A stretch of DNA of 64,000 nt. Source: Shewanella frigidimarina. Lineage in GTDB: Bacteria; Pseudomonadota; Gammaproteobacteria; Enterobacterales; Shewanellaceae. The translations under genes and the position numbers were made by a program. The DNA is taken from positions 719,661 through 783,660 of the forward strand of contig NZ_RKKE01000002.1 of the NCBI RefSeq assembly GCF_003797125.1, in the 5' to 3' direction. The notes under the pieces are model-generated. The model was not told the DNA's origin. It searched no databases and saw only the letters and a program-made list of their open reading frames with translations. Shown here piece by piece: positions 46,653 to 54,417 of the stretch; position 1 is the first letter of the stretch; each line of letters opens with the position of its first letter.

Positions 46653-48161
46653 ATGGAGTTTAGCGTAAAGAGCGGCAGCCCCGAAAAGCAACGTTCAGCC
46701 TGTATCGTTGTCGGCGTGTACGAACCTCGCCGTCTGTCTGGTATCGCAGAGCAATTGGATAAAATCAGTGAAGGTTACATTAGTAACCTACTTCGTCGTG
46801 GTGACCTAGAAGGTAAACCAGGACAAATGTTGCTATTGCATCATGTACCAAACGTACTAAGCGAACGTGTTTTACTGGTTGGTTGTGGCAAAGAGCGTGA
46901 GTTAGACGAGCGCCAATACAAACAAATTATCACAAAAACCATCAGTACCCTAAATGAAACCGGTTCAATGGAAGCAGTGTGCTTCTTAACTGAACTGCAT
47001 GTCAAAGGCCGCGACACCTATTGGAAAGTTCGCCAAGCCATTGAGAGCACTCAAAATAGCCTGTATTCATTTGATGCATTAAAAACCCGTAAAGGCGAAA
47101 CTCGTCGTCCATTACGTAAAATGGTATTCAACGTGCCTACGCGCCGTGAACTCACCATTGGTGAACGTGCCATTGAACACGGAACAGCCGTATCTGCAGG
47201 TATGCATTTATGTCGTGACGTGGCCAACATGCCGCCTAACATTTGTAACCCTGCGTATTTGGCATCTCAAGCGCGTCAAATGGCTGAAGTGTACGAAAAC
47301 CTTAACGTTACAACTATTGGCGAAGAGCAAATGGCCAAATTGGGCATGAACTCTTATCTTGCTGTAGGTCGTGCTAGTGCCAATGAATCAATCATGACTG
47401 TGATGGAATATCAGGGCGCCGTTGACAGTACAGAAAAGCCAATTGTCCTTGTCGGTAAAGGGTTAACCTTTGACTCTGGCGGGATTTCATTAAAACCTGG
47501 CGAAGCCATGGATGAAATGAAATATGACATGGGTGGCGCTGCTGGTGTTATTGGTACCATGAAAGCATTGTGTGAAATGAAATTACCTATCAACGTTATT
47601 GGTATATTAGCTGGCTGTGAAAACATGCCTGCTGGTAACGCATATCGTCCAGGCGACATTTTAACCACTATGTCAGGCCAAACGGTTGAAGTGCTAAATA
47701 CTGATGCCGAAGGTCGTTTAGTGTTATGTGATGTATTAACCTACGTTGAACGCTTTGACCCTGAATTAGTGATTGATACCGCTACCTTAACTGGTGCTTG
47801 TGTTATTGCATTAGGTAAGCATGCTTCTGGTTTATTCAGTTCGCATAACCCGCTTGCACACGAAATGCTAAATGCTGGTGAGCAAAGTGGTGACCGCGCA
47901 TGGCGCATGCCGTTATGGGATGAATACCAAGACATGCTAGACAGCCCATTTGCCGACATGACTAACTTAGGTGGTCGTCCGGCTGGTTCGATTACTGCTG
48001 CGTGTTTCTTGTCTCGCTTTACTAAGAAGTATAACTGGGCACATTTAGATGTCGCAGGTACGGCTTGGAATAGTGGTGCAAACAAAGGCTCTACCGGTCG
48101 TCCGGTACCGATTTTAAGCCAGTTCTTAATTAATCGTGCTGGTGTTGAAATTAGCGAATAA
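46653..48161 (+). CDS. pepA: Leucyl aminopeptidase (PepA)
   Basis: The ATG at 46653 with AGGAG five bases upstream gives 502 residues, the E. coli PepA length. Canonical M17 sites are [35 protein letters not shown], and [16 protein letters not shown]. PepA is a hexameric Mn/Zn aminopeptidase in the cytoplasm and in E. coli also a DNA-binding accessory protein. In E. coli it is followed by holC and valS; here they begin 5.8 kb further on. Confidence 0.97.
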   Translation: MEFSVKSGSPEKQRSACIVVGVYEPRRLSGIAEQLDKISEGYISNLLRRGDLEGKPGQMLLLHHVPNVLSERVLLVGCGKERELDERQYKQIITKTISTLNETGSMEAVCFLTELHVKGRDTYWKVRQAIESTQNSLYSFDALKTRKGETRRPLRKMVFNVPTRRELTIGERAIEHGTAVSAGMHLCRDVANMPPNICNPAYLASQARQMAEVYENLNVTTIGEEQMAKLGMNSYLAVGRASANESIMTVMEYQGAVDSTEKPIVLVGKGLTFDSGGISLKPGEAMDEMKYDMGGAAGVIGTMKALCEMKLPINVIGILAGCENMPAGNAYRPGDILTTMSGQTVEVLNTDAEGRLVLCDVLTYVERFDPELVIDTATLTGACVIALGKHASGLFSSHNPLAHEMLNAGEQSGDRAWRMPLWDEYQDMLDSPFADMTNLGGRPAGSITAACFLSRFTKKYNWAHLDVAGTAWNSGANKGSTGRPVPILSQFLINRAGVEISE

Positions 48162-48183
48162 GTATTATCTTTAACGCATATTA

Positions 48184-48218
48184 AAGGGTAAAGCCTAAGG
48201 CTTTACCCTTTTTTTATT
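48184..48218 (+). terminator. Terminator after pepA
   Basis: AAGGGTAAAGCCT/AGGCTTTACCCTT, a 13-bp perfect stem followed by a long T-run. It isolates pepA from the genes now downstream. Confidence 0.92.
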
Positions 48219-48271
48219 GTCGAAGACGTCAATACGTTAGCCTGTAAAGTACCCTCTCAAAACCATCAGAA

Positions 48272-49174
48272 CTAGGCTAACCATTGACGATGTAATTGCT
48301 CTTCATCACCTAAATAGTCCAATACCCAAGCCAATGCGGGTGACATTTGATCATCATTCCACGCCAAACAACATGGGCTAGGTTGTTTCACTCTGTTGAG
48401 CGTTTTACAGACTAACTTTCCAGATTCAATCAACGGTCGAGCCAGATGTTCAGGCATATATCCAACCCCTAAGCCTTCGACAAAACAGTTAATAGCACTG
48501 TGCCAATCGGGCACAACTAATCGTCGTTGACTGTTTAGCATCCACGTAATCCGCTTTGGAATATCACGAGAGGTATCTTCAAGACAAATAGACGGAAAAA
48601 CACGTAACTCATCATCGCTCAGTGGACGCATAATATTTGCCAGTGGATGATCAGAGCTAACCACAAACAGCCAATCAATATTGCCCATATTAGTGAATTT
48701 AAATGCCCCACCAACTGGATTTGCGGTTGTCGCACCAATGGCAATATCACTTCTTCCGGTAGCAAGAGCCTCCCATACACCATTAAACACTTCAATCCTG
48801 ATAATCAGCTCAACATCTTGAAACTGTCGATAAAAATCAGCAATCAACGCATGAACGCTATCCGTTCTCGAAATATTATCCAATGCAATGGAGAGTATAG
48901 GCTTCCAACCATTGGCCACTCGTTGAGTGTCGCGTTTCATTAACTCCATATCGTTAAGAAACTGGCGCGCTTTTACGGCGAAATGCTTTCCTGCTGGGGT
49001 TAGGCTGACACTGCGATGATGGCGAATAAATAACTCGACTCCCAGTTCAGTTTCAATTTGTTTGACTGAATAACTTATAGCAGACGGTACCTTATGCAAT
49101 TTTTTCGCGGCTGCAGTAAAGCTACCTGTTTGGGCGACAACGTCTATTAGCTCAAAAACTTGCTGTGAAAGCAT
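48272..49174 (-). CDS. punR: LysR-type regulator PunR (YdhB)
   Basis: 300 residues. The N-terminal helix-turn-helix GSFTAAAKKLHKVPSAISYSVKQIE and the effector domain VFNGVWEALATGRSDIAIGAT, EDTSRDIPKRITWML and DQMSPALAWVLDYLGD follow E. coli PunR (YdhB) segment by segment. In E. coli PunR activates punC for purine nucleoside transport. Here it is divergent from the punC homologue, the arrangement expected for a regulator and its target. Confidence 0.88.
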   Translation of the reverse strand: MLSQQVFELIDVVAQTGSFTAAAKKLHKVPSAISYSVKQIETELGVELFIRHHRSVSLTPAGKHFAVKARQFLNDMELMKRDTQRVANGWKPILSIALDNISRTDSVHALIADFYRQFQDVELIIRIEVFNGVWEALATGRSDIAIGATTANPVGGAFKFTNMGNIDWLFVVSSDHPLANIMRPLSDDELRVFPSICLEDTSRDIPKRITWMLNSQRRLVVPDWHSAINCFVEGLGVGYMPEHLARPLIESGKLVCKTLNRVKQPSPCCLAWNDDQMSPALAWVLDYLGDEEQLHRQWLA

Positions 49175-49279
49175 ATCAATTTAACTCGCTAGAAAATGTA
49201 CATTAACAGCACAAGATGAATAACACATCCAAGGTTTTATATTGAACTGAAACCTTCCATTCCTGTAATTACATCATGG

Positions 49280-49296
49280 TATCAATATTTTTGATA
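49280..49296. promoter_or_regulatory. Palindrome in the punR-punC intergenic region (candidate PunR site)
   Basis: TATCAA-N5-TTGATA lies midway between the divergent genes. A shorter TGTAATTACA palindrome is at 49264-49273. Nearby, at 49308-49323, AAATAAACGTTTCCAG resembles a PurR box at 8 of 11 defined positions. Assignments are inferred from position and shape. Confidence 0.35.
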
Positions 49297-49377
49297 GCAG
49301 CCGTCAAAAATAAACGTTTCCAGCTAATTTAGTAAACCATTAAGCTAGCGGCCTTTATTGAACTGACGAAAATAGAT

Positions 49378-50661
49378 ATGCCTAATTTGAACAATAACAA
49401 TATATTAATCAACACAAAACAAACAAATATAACATTCTATTTGTTTCTGTTTTATTTAGCCTTACTGAGTATGTTAGGTTTTGTAGCTACCGACATGTAC
49501 CTCCCATCATTCAAATCTATTGAAAGGACTTTTAATGCAAGCACTTCAGAAGTGGCCATATCGTTAACCAGCTTTTTAGCTGGCCTCGCTATCGGACAGT
49601 TATTGTATGGGCCATTAGTACATAAAATAGGTAAGCGAAACTCACTGTTTGTTGGTTTAAGCCTGTTTATGCTGGCAAGTGCATTGATTGCGAACAGTGA
49701 CAGTATTCTGATGATGAATATTGCTCGTTTCTTCCAAGCGATTGGTGCTTGCAGTGCAGCCGTTATTTGGCAAGCGATTGTGATTGAGCAATACCCAGCC
49801 GATAAAGCTCAAAATATTTTCTCTAATATTATGCCTTTAGTGGCATTGTCTCCGGCATTAGCGCCCATTGCTGGCGCAATGATACTGAATAGTTTTGGCT
49901 GGCGCGCGGTGTTTATTAGCTTATGTATCATTGCAGTATTACTCATTGCCATGACGTATTTTTTTGTGCCTAAAGAACAAGTGAGCGTTCACAAAAGCAA
50001 AACTCATATCCGCTATAAACAACTGCTTTCCAATACGCGATATTTAGGCAATGTGGTTATTTTTGGTGCGTGTTCAGGCGCTTTTTTTGCTTACTTAACG
50101 TTGTGGCCTGCTGTCATGGAACAGTATGGTTACGCCGCGACAGAAATTGGCTTAAGTTTTATTCCCCAAACCATCATGTTTATTGTTGGTGGCTACTCAA
50201 GTAAATTACTGATCCGCAAATTTGGCACCAAAATCAGCCTAAACTGTTTACTGATATTGTTTGGTTTATGTGTTGCTGCCATTTTCACCTCCAGTGTGAT
50301 CCTCAATACTGAAACAATATTGCCACTGCTCATTGCATTCTCTTTGCTAGCAGGAAGCAATGGCGCGATTTATCCTATTGTGGTCAATAATGCTCTGCAA
50401 GAGTTCAGCAATAACGCGGCCAAAGCTGCAGGACTACAAAACTTTTTGCAGATTACTATCTCTTTTGGGGCATCAAGTCTGGTGGCAATTTGGGCAAGTG
50501 CGGGTGATAACGCCATTGGTTGGGGAATACTGGCCTGTTCAGTATTGGTTGCCGTTGGCCACGTGATAAAAAGTCATGATTCTTGGGCACAAATAAATCA
50601 GTATTTTACTTTTCCTGATCCAGCAAGGTTATCTAAAGCCTTCACTAAACATGATCAATAA
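49378..50661 (+). CDS. punC: Purine nucleoside transporter PunC (Bcr/CflA-type MFS)
   Basis: 427 residues with 12 membrane helices. GFVATDMYLPSFKSIE, LSSFLAGLAIGQLLYGP-like text, IGACSAAVIWQAIVIEQYP, IMPLVALSPALAPIAGA and GAIYPIVVNNALQEF match E. coli PunC (YdhC) across its length. It belongs to the Bcr/CflA drug-resistance-type branch of the MFS. The adjacent divergent punR homologue supports the name. Transport direction and substrate are by analogy with E. coli. The start has a weak ribosome binding site and an unusually Asn-rich first 20 residues. Confidence 0.87.
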   Translation: MPNLNNNNILINTKQTNITFYLFLFYLALLSMLGFVATDMYLPSFKSIERTFNASTSEVAISLTSFLAGLAIGQLLYGPLVHKIGKRNSLFVGLSLFMLASALIANSDSILMMNIARFFQAIGACSAAVIWQAIVIEQYPADKAQNIFSNIMPLVALSPALAPIAGAMILNSFGWRAVFISLCIIAVLLIAMTYFFVPKEQVSVHKSKTHIRYKQLLSNTRYLGNVVIFGACSGAFFAYLTLWPAVMEQYGYAATEIGLSFIPQTIMFIVGGYSSKLLIRKFGTKISLNCLLILFGLCVAAIFTSSVILNTETILPLLIAFSLLAGSNGAIYPIVVNNALQEFSNNAAKAAGLQNFLQITISFGASSLVAIWASAGDNAIGWGILACSVLVAVGHVIKSHDSWAQINQYFTFPDPARLSKAFTKHDQ

Positions 50662-50687
50662 TGGTGATGTGGCGATAAAATAATCAT

Positions 50688-50728
50688 CATATGATGGAGT
50701 TATAATTTGTCTATAACTTCATCATATG
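50688..50728 (+). terminator. Long hairpin after punC
   Basis: CATATGATGGAGTTATA pairs with TATAACTTCATCATATG (17 bp, one G-U) with a 7-base loop, 27 bases past the stop. No strong T-run. Confidence 0.6.
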
Positions 50729-50798
50729 CTAGGTTATTTATTGAACAGCTTAACGTTAACTCTCACATTCAAATTAACAATCACAAGGAATTGATTGA

Positions 50799-50849
50799 AT
50801 GACGCAACACAACCGCTTGATAATGTCATTAGCAGTGGCACACCCATAA
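50799..50849 (+). CDS. 16-residue upstream ORF in front of a binding-protein gene
   Basis: ATG at 50799 follows AAGGA with a 9-base spacer, the only good ribosome binding site here. The ORF reads MTQHNRLIMSLAVAHP and stops with TAA immediately followed by the ATG of the next gene in the same frame. It could couple translation of the downstream gene, or be a former N-terminal extension closed by a nonsense change. Confidence 0.45.
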   Translation: MTQHNRLIMSLAVAHP

Positions 50850-51632
50850 ATGAAACGCTTGCCTTTAACGCTTTATATCATCTTCCTCAGCGTTTGCTTT
50901 GCACTCACGCCAACGGGCGATCTATTTGCAAAAGACCAATCGCAAGTTCGATTTATCACCCATCCATTACCCCCATTTAGTTACATTGATAATGATCTTT
51001 TAAGCGGTTTTTCTATCGATATTGTTCAAGCGATGATGCTACATACCCAGCAAACAGCCAACATTGAAATGTACCCCTTTAATAGAGCTTTTCAGTTATT
51101 AAAGTCGCAACCCAATACTGCGTTATTTGTCATTGCTAAAAGGCCGGAAAGAGAAGTAAACATGAAATGGGTAGGCCCCATTATTAGTAGCGGAGTGTAT
51201 TTTTACCAAAAGCGTAATTCCGGACTATCACTAGCAGATTTAGAAGACTTAAAACGAGTCCGAAATGTCGGCGTAGTGCTTGGTAATGCTGACCATACCT
51301 ATTTGGACTCCCAAGGATTCACTAACCTCAGTACAGACAAATCCCAATTACAATCGCTCAAAATGCTCAGTTACGGCAGAGTTGATGTTGCGCCGATGAG
51401 CGAGCTAGTGATGCCTTTTTTGGCAAAAGCAGCCGATATCGATATCAACTCAATAGAACGTACTCCTATTAAGTTGTACGACTCTACCTTATATATTGCG
51501 TTTTCAAACGACACCACTGATGAGGCGGTTGCACTATGGCAACAAGCATTTGATGAGTTAAAATCATCAGGGATGTACCAGACCATTTATCAAGATTATT
51601 TTCCAACTGATACCAATATTGCCAAGCGATAA
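50850..51632 (+). CDS. Periplasmic solute-binding protein, SBP_bac_3 type (orphan)
   Basis: 260 residues, signal peptide cleaved near residue 27 (TGDLFAKD). The fold is suggested by VRFITHPLPPFSYIDNDLLSGFSIDIVQAMM, WVGPIISSGVYFYQKR, NVGVVLGNADHTYL and GMYQTIYQDYF. It resembles orphan amino-acid-type binding proteins common in Shewanella. No permease is nearby. It has no ribosome binding site of its own and abuts the stop of a short upstream ORF. Confidence 0.82.
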   Translation: MKRLPLTLYIIFLSVCFALTPTGDLFAKDQSQVRFITHPLPPFSYIDNDLLSGFSIDIVQAMMLHTQQTANIEMYPFNRAFQLLKSQPNTALFVIAKRPEREVNMKWVGPIISSGVYFYQKRNSGLSLADLEDLKRVRNVGVVLGNADHTYLDSQGFTNLSTDKSQLQSLKMLSYGRVDVAPMSELVMPFLAKAADIDINSIERTPIKLYDSTLYIAFSNDTTDEAVALWQQAFDELKSSGMYQTIYQDYFPTDTNIAKR

Positions 51633-51668
51633 TGGGCTTACTGCTGATTATCATCACTTCGCCATCAA

Positions 51669-52424
51669 TTACAAATGAATTCCTCCAGACACTTCAATTC
51701 TCTGACCATTTAACCACTGCGCTTCGTCGCTTAATAACATCAACATCGCCTTACCAATATCATCCGGCAAACCAACACGCCCAAGTGCCGTTTTTGATGC
51801 GATAGACTCATTTAGCGCAGTATTATCACGCACAACGCCACCACCAAAATCGGTTTCTATTGCCCCTGGCGCTAAGGTATTGACGCTTATCTGACGAGGC
51901 CCAAGCTCTAAAGCTAAATAACGGGTCATCACTTCAACACCCGCTTTCATCATGGCATAAGCACAGAACCCCGTTTCACTAAAACGTGTTAACCCAGAAC
52001 TCACATTAATCACTTTTCCACCATTATTGACCAAAGGAAGTAACGATTGAGTTAGAAAAAAAGCTCCCTTTAAATGCACATTCATTAACCCATCAAACTG
52101 AGCTTCAGTTGTGTCTGCAAATGCAGCGAACTCACCCATTCCCGCGTTGTTAATCAATGCATCAATATTCTCGCGTTCAAAATATTGGCTTAGTAACTCA
52201 GAGAGCTCATCTGTAAATGACCCAAACATGGAAACATCGCCAACATTCAGCGGTAATGCTGCGGCTTTTTGCCCTAACCAACGTATGCTGGCGACAACCT
52301 CATCTGCAGCCTCCTTGTTATGTAAATATGTAATCACCACATCCATGCCTTTAGCCGCCAACATTAATGCGGCATTCTTGCCTAAACCACGACTACCGCC
52401 AGTAACTAACACCAATTTATTCAT
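51669..52424 (-). CDS. Short-chain dehydrogenase/reductase (SDR)
   Basis: 251 residues. The cofactor motif TGGSRGLGKNAAL is at about 8-20, NNAGMGEF at about 93, the catalytic Ser in NVSSGL, and YAMMK with the catalytic Tyr and Lys. The Gly/Arg pattern near 33-40 (ITYLHN) does not settle NADH against NADPH. Classical SDR oxidoreductase; substrate unknown. Divergent from a LysR regulator that probably controls it. Confidence 0.92.
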   Translation of the reverse strand: MNKLVLVTGGSRGLGKNAALMLAAKGMDVVITYLHNKEAADEVVASIRWLGQKAAALPLNVGDVSMFGSFTDELSELLSQYFERENIDALINNAGMGEFAAFADTTEAQFDGLMNVHLKGAFFLTQSLLPLVNNGGKVINVSSGLTRFSETGFCAYAMMKAGVEVMTRYLALELGPRQISVNTLAPGAIETDFGGGVVRDNTALNESIASKTALGRVGLPDDIGKAMLMLLSDEAQWLNGQRIEVSGGIHL

Positions 52425-52502
52425 ATATGCCTCTTATTCATTTCACAGAAGTGCAATGATAATAAAACACTCACCTACTATGATAAACAGCATAAAAGTG
52501 AC

Positions 52503-52531
52503 ATTATTGTTTGTTTTACACGAACAATAAT
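52503..52531. promoter_or_regulatory. Palindrome between SDR and LysR genes
   Basis: ATTATTGTT-N11-AACAATAAT has perfect 9-bp arms and lies just before the LysR start. It is suited to autoregulation and control of the divergent SDR gene by a LysR protein. Confidence 0.5.
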
Positions 52532-52540
52532 AAGGTAATA

Positions 52541-53464
52541 ATGAATAAATTTGAAGCCATGAGACGGTTTGTTCATGTCGCGCAAACCGGTAGCTTTACT
52601 CAGGCTGCAGCGGCATTGCACTTACCTAAATCGAGTATTTCAACTGCCGTCGAGTCATTAGAGCAACTATTAGGCACTCGGCTTTTTCAGCGCAGTACCC
52701 GGCGGGTGACGCTAACCCATGACGGGGCTATCTATTTGGCTCAATGTCGACAAATATTGCACGATATAGATGCTTTAGAAAGCCAGTTTCAGCATGAAAA
52801 TGACAGCGTTAGAGGCGTCATAAAAGTCGATATGCCGAGTCGTTTTGCCAATAAAACTGTACTGCCTCGACTAAGCGAATGGTGTGAGCGTTATCCCCAC
52901 GTCAATGTTGTCATCAGCAGTACGGATTATCATATCGATCCAATAAAGTCTGGGGTTGATTGCCTGATCAGAGTGGGCAATCAAGGTAACAGCTTACTAA
53001 TTGCCAGACCCTTAACTCAATATCGTATTATCAACTGCATTAGCCCAACCTATATCCAACGCTATGGTACGCCAAGCACCTTAGCAGACTTACAATACCA
53101 CCGAATGATCGGTTACGTCCCGACAGTGAATCATAGTGCCTCCATTGATTATAATTCGGCCGAGTTTGACTATGTAGAACAAGGGCAGAATTGCCAGCAC
53201 ACGGTTCCAAGTGTGATATCGGTGACTAATTCCGACGCTTATACTTCGGCATGTTTAGCTGGGCTGGGTATTGCTCAAATTCCACAGATGGGGGTAACAG
53301 ACTACTTAAATACTGGTCGTTTAATCCGGATTTTGCCTCAATATGAAGCAGCTCCCATGCCAGTGAGTATCTTGTACCCTTCACGCAGCCAACTACCGAA
53401 GCGCCTAAGTTTGTTTATGGATTGGCTCGACAGTATTGTTAAAACCGCAGTAATGAATCAATAA
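52541..53464 (+). CDS. LysR-family regulator (CrgA-type)
   Basis: The ATG at 52541 with AAGG upstream gives 307 residues. The N-terminal winged helix is FEAMRRFVHVAQTGSFTQAAAALHLPKSSISTAVESLEQLLGTRLFQRSTRRVTLT. The effector domain contains VDCLIRVGNQGNS, typical of the CrgA-like branch. Divergent from the SDR gene, the usual arrangement for this branch. Confidence 0.92.
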   Translation: MNKFEAMRRFVHVAQTGSFTQAAAALHLPKSSISTAVESLEQLLGTRLFQRSTRRVTLTHDGAIYLAQCRQILHDIDALESQFQHENDSVRGVIKVDMPSRFANKTVLPRLSEWCERYPHVNVVISSTDYHIDPIKSGVDCLIRVGNQGNSLLIARPLTQYRIINCISPTYIQRYGTPSTLADLQYHRMIGYVPTVNHSASIDYNSAEFDYVEQGQNCQHTVPSVISVTNSDAYTSACLAGLGIAQIPQMGVTDYLNTGRLIRILPQYEAAPMPVSILYPSRSQLPKRLSLFMDWLDSIVKTAVMNQ

Positions 53465-53477
53465 ACGGGGCAAATTA

Positions 53478-53849
53478 ATGGCCATGACTCGTCAGCAACA
53501 CAAAGCACATTTAATTGATAATCAAAAAATAGATATCTATTACGACAGTTTCACCACCCGTTTCAGCTTAGCTGTAAATGAGCAACGGGTTTATAGTCGG
53601 CTACTGCTGTTAAGCCCATGGCGTAAACAGCAAATAATGATTAATAACATCTCCTACAATTTAACCATTAGGTGGTTTGTACTATGGCGTTCAAGCTTAA
53701 CGCCAGCTCAACCATCGCCTCAACGTCTATCCATCACAGAGCTATTACCGCAGCGGCGTAGAAAATCCATTATGATAGCGATATATGCCGGATTAATAAG
53801 CGCTATTAAACTGACCTTAGGGATATTGAGCTATTCCAGCGTCATATGA
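53478..53849 (+). CDS. Hypothetical protein with C-terminal membrane segment
   Basis: 123 residues, 13 bases after the LysR gene. The N-terminal part (1-70) looks beta-rich and soluble (KIDIYYDSFTTRFSLAVNEQRVYSRLLLL). A basic stretch QRRRKS precedes one membrane helix (about 97-120). I recognise no family. Order and spacing suggest co-transcription with the regulator. Confidence 0.6.
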   Translation: MAMTRQQHKAHLIDNQKIDIYYDSFTTRFSLAVNEQRVYSRLLLLSPWRKQQIMINNISYNLTIRWFVLWRSSLTPAQPSPQRLSITELLPQRRRKSIMIAIYAGLISAIKLTLGILSYSSVI

Positions 53850-53934
53850 ATATCGCATCACGAGGCCATTAACCCGCAGACGATTTTAGTGTAAACTCGA
53901 GCCCAACTTATTAACCTGTTAAAAGCATCACCAC

Positions 53935-54384
53935 ATGACTCAAGCCTTGTTTTACCTTATGCCTGATAATCATAATCAAATGAGTGCATTAGATGCGCTC
54001 TATTTAGCGGCTTGCAGGTTAGCTGAACAACAATATCGCCAACAAAAAACCGTCTACATTCACTGTAAAGACAAACAGCAAGCTTATGCAATTGACGAAT
54101 TACTGTGGCAATTTGAGCCAAACGCCTTTGTACCACACAACTTAAAAGGTGAAGGCCCAGTGACAGGTGCACCGGTCGAAATTGGTTTTGATACTTTAGG
54201 ACCAAATAAAAGTCGCCAAGTTCTGATTAATCTTGCAGACCAAATGCCCAGTTTTGCGGTAAACTTGCCCCATATTATCGATTTTGTCGCTAATGATGAC
54301 GAACTCAAGCGCATTGCTCGCAATCGCTACCGTCAATATCAGAATGTAGGCATTACGCCCAGCACTCAAGCATTAGCTGAATAA
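53935..54384 (+). CDS. holC: DNA polymerase III subunit chi
   Basis: 149 residues. The HolC family is recognised by ALFYLMPDNH, CRLAEQQYRQQKTVYIHCKDKQQAYAIDELLWQFEPNAFVPHNL and RQVLINLADQMP. Chi joins the clamp loader to SSB. It lies 33 bases upstream of valS, as in many gammaproteobacteria. Confidence 0.93.
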   Translation: MTQALFYLMPDNHNQMSALDALYLAACRLAEQQYRQQKTVYIHCKDKQQAYAIDELLWQFEPNAFVPHNLKGEGPVTGAPVEIGFDTLGPNKSRQVLINLADQMPSFAVNLPHIIDFVANDDELKRIARNRYRQYQNVGITPSTQALAE

Positions 54385-54417
54385 ACACTTAATTTAGATA
54401 GAGAACATAACGCTCCT

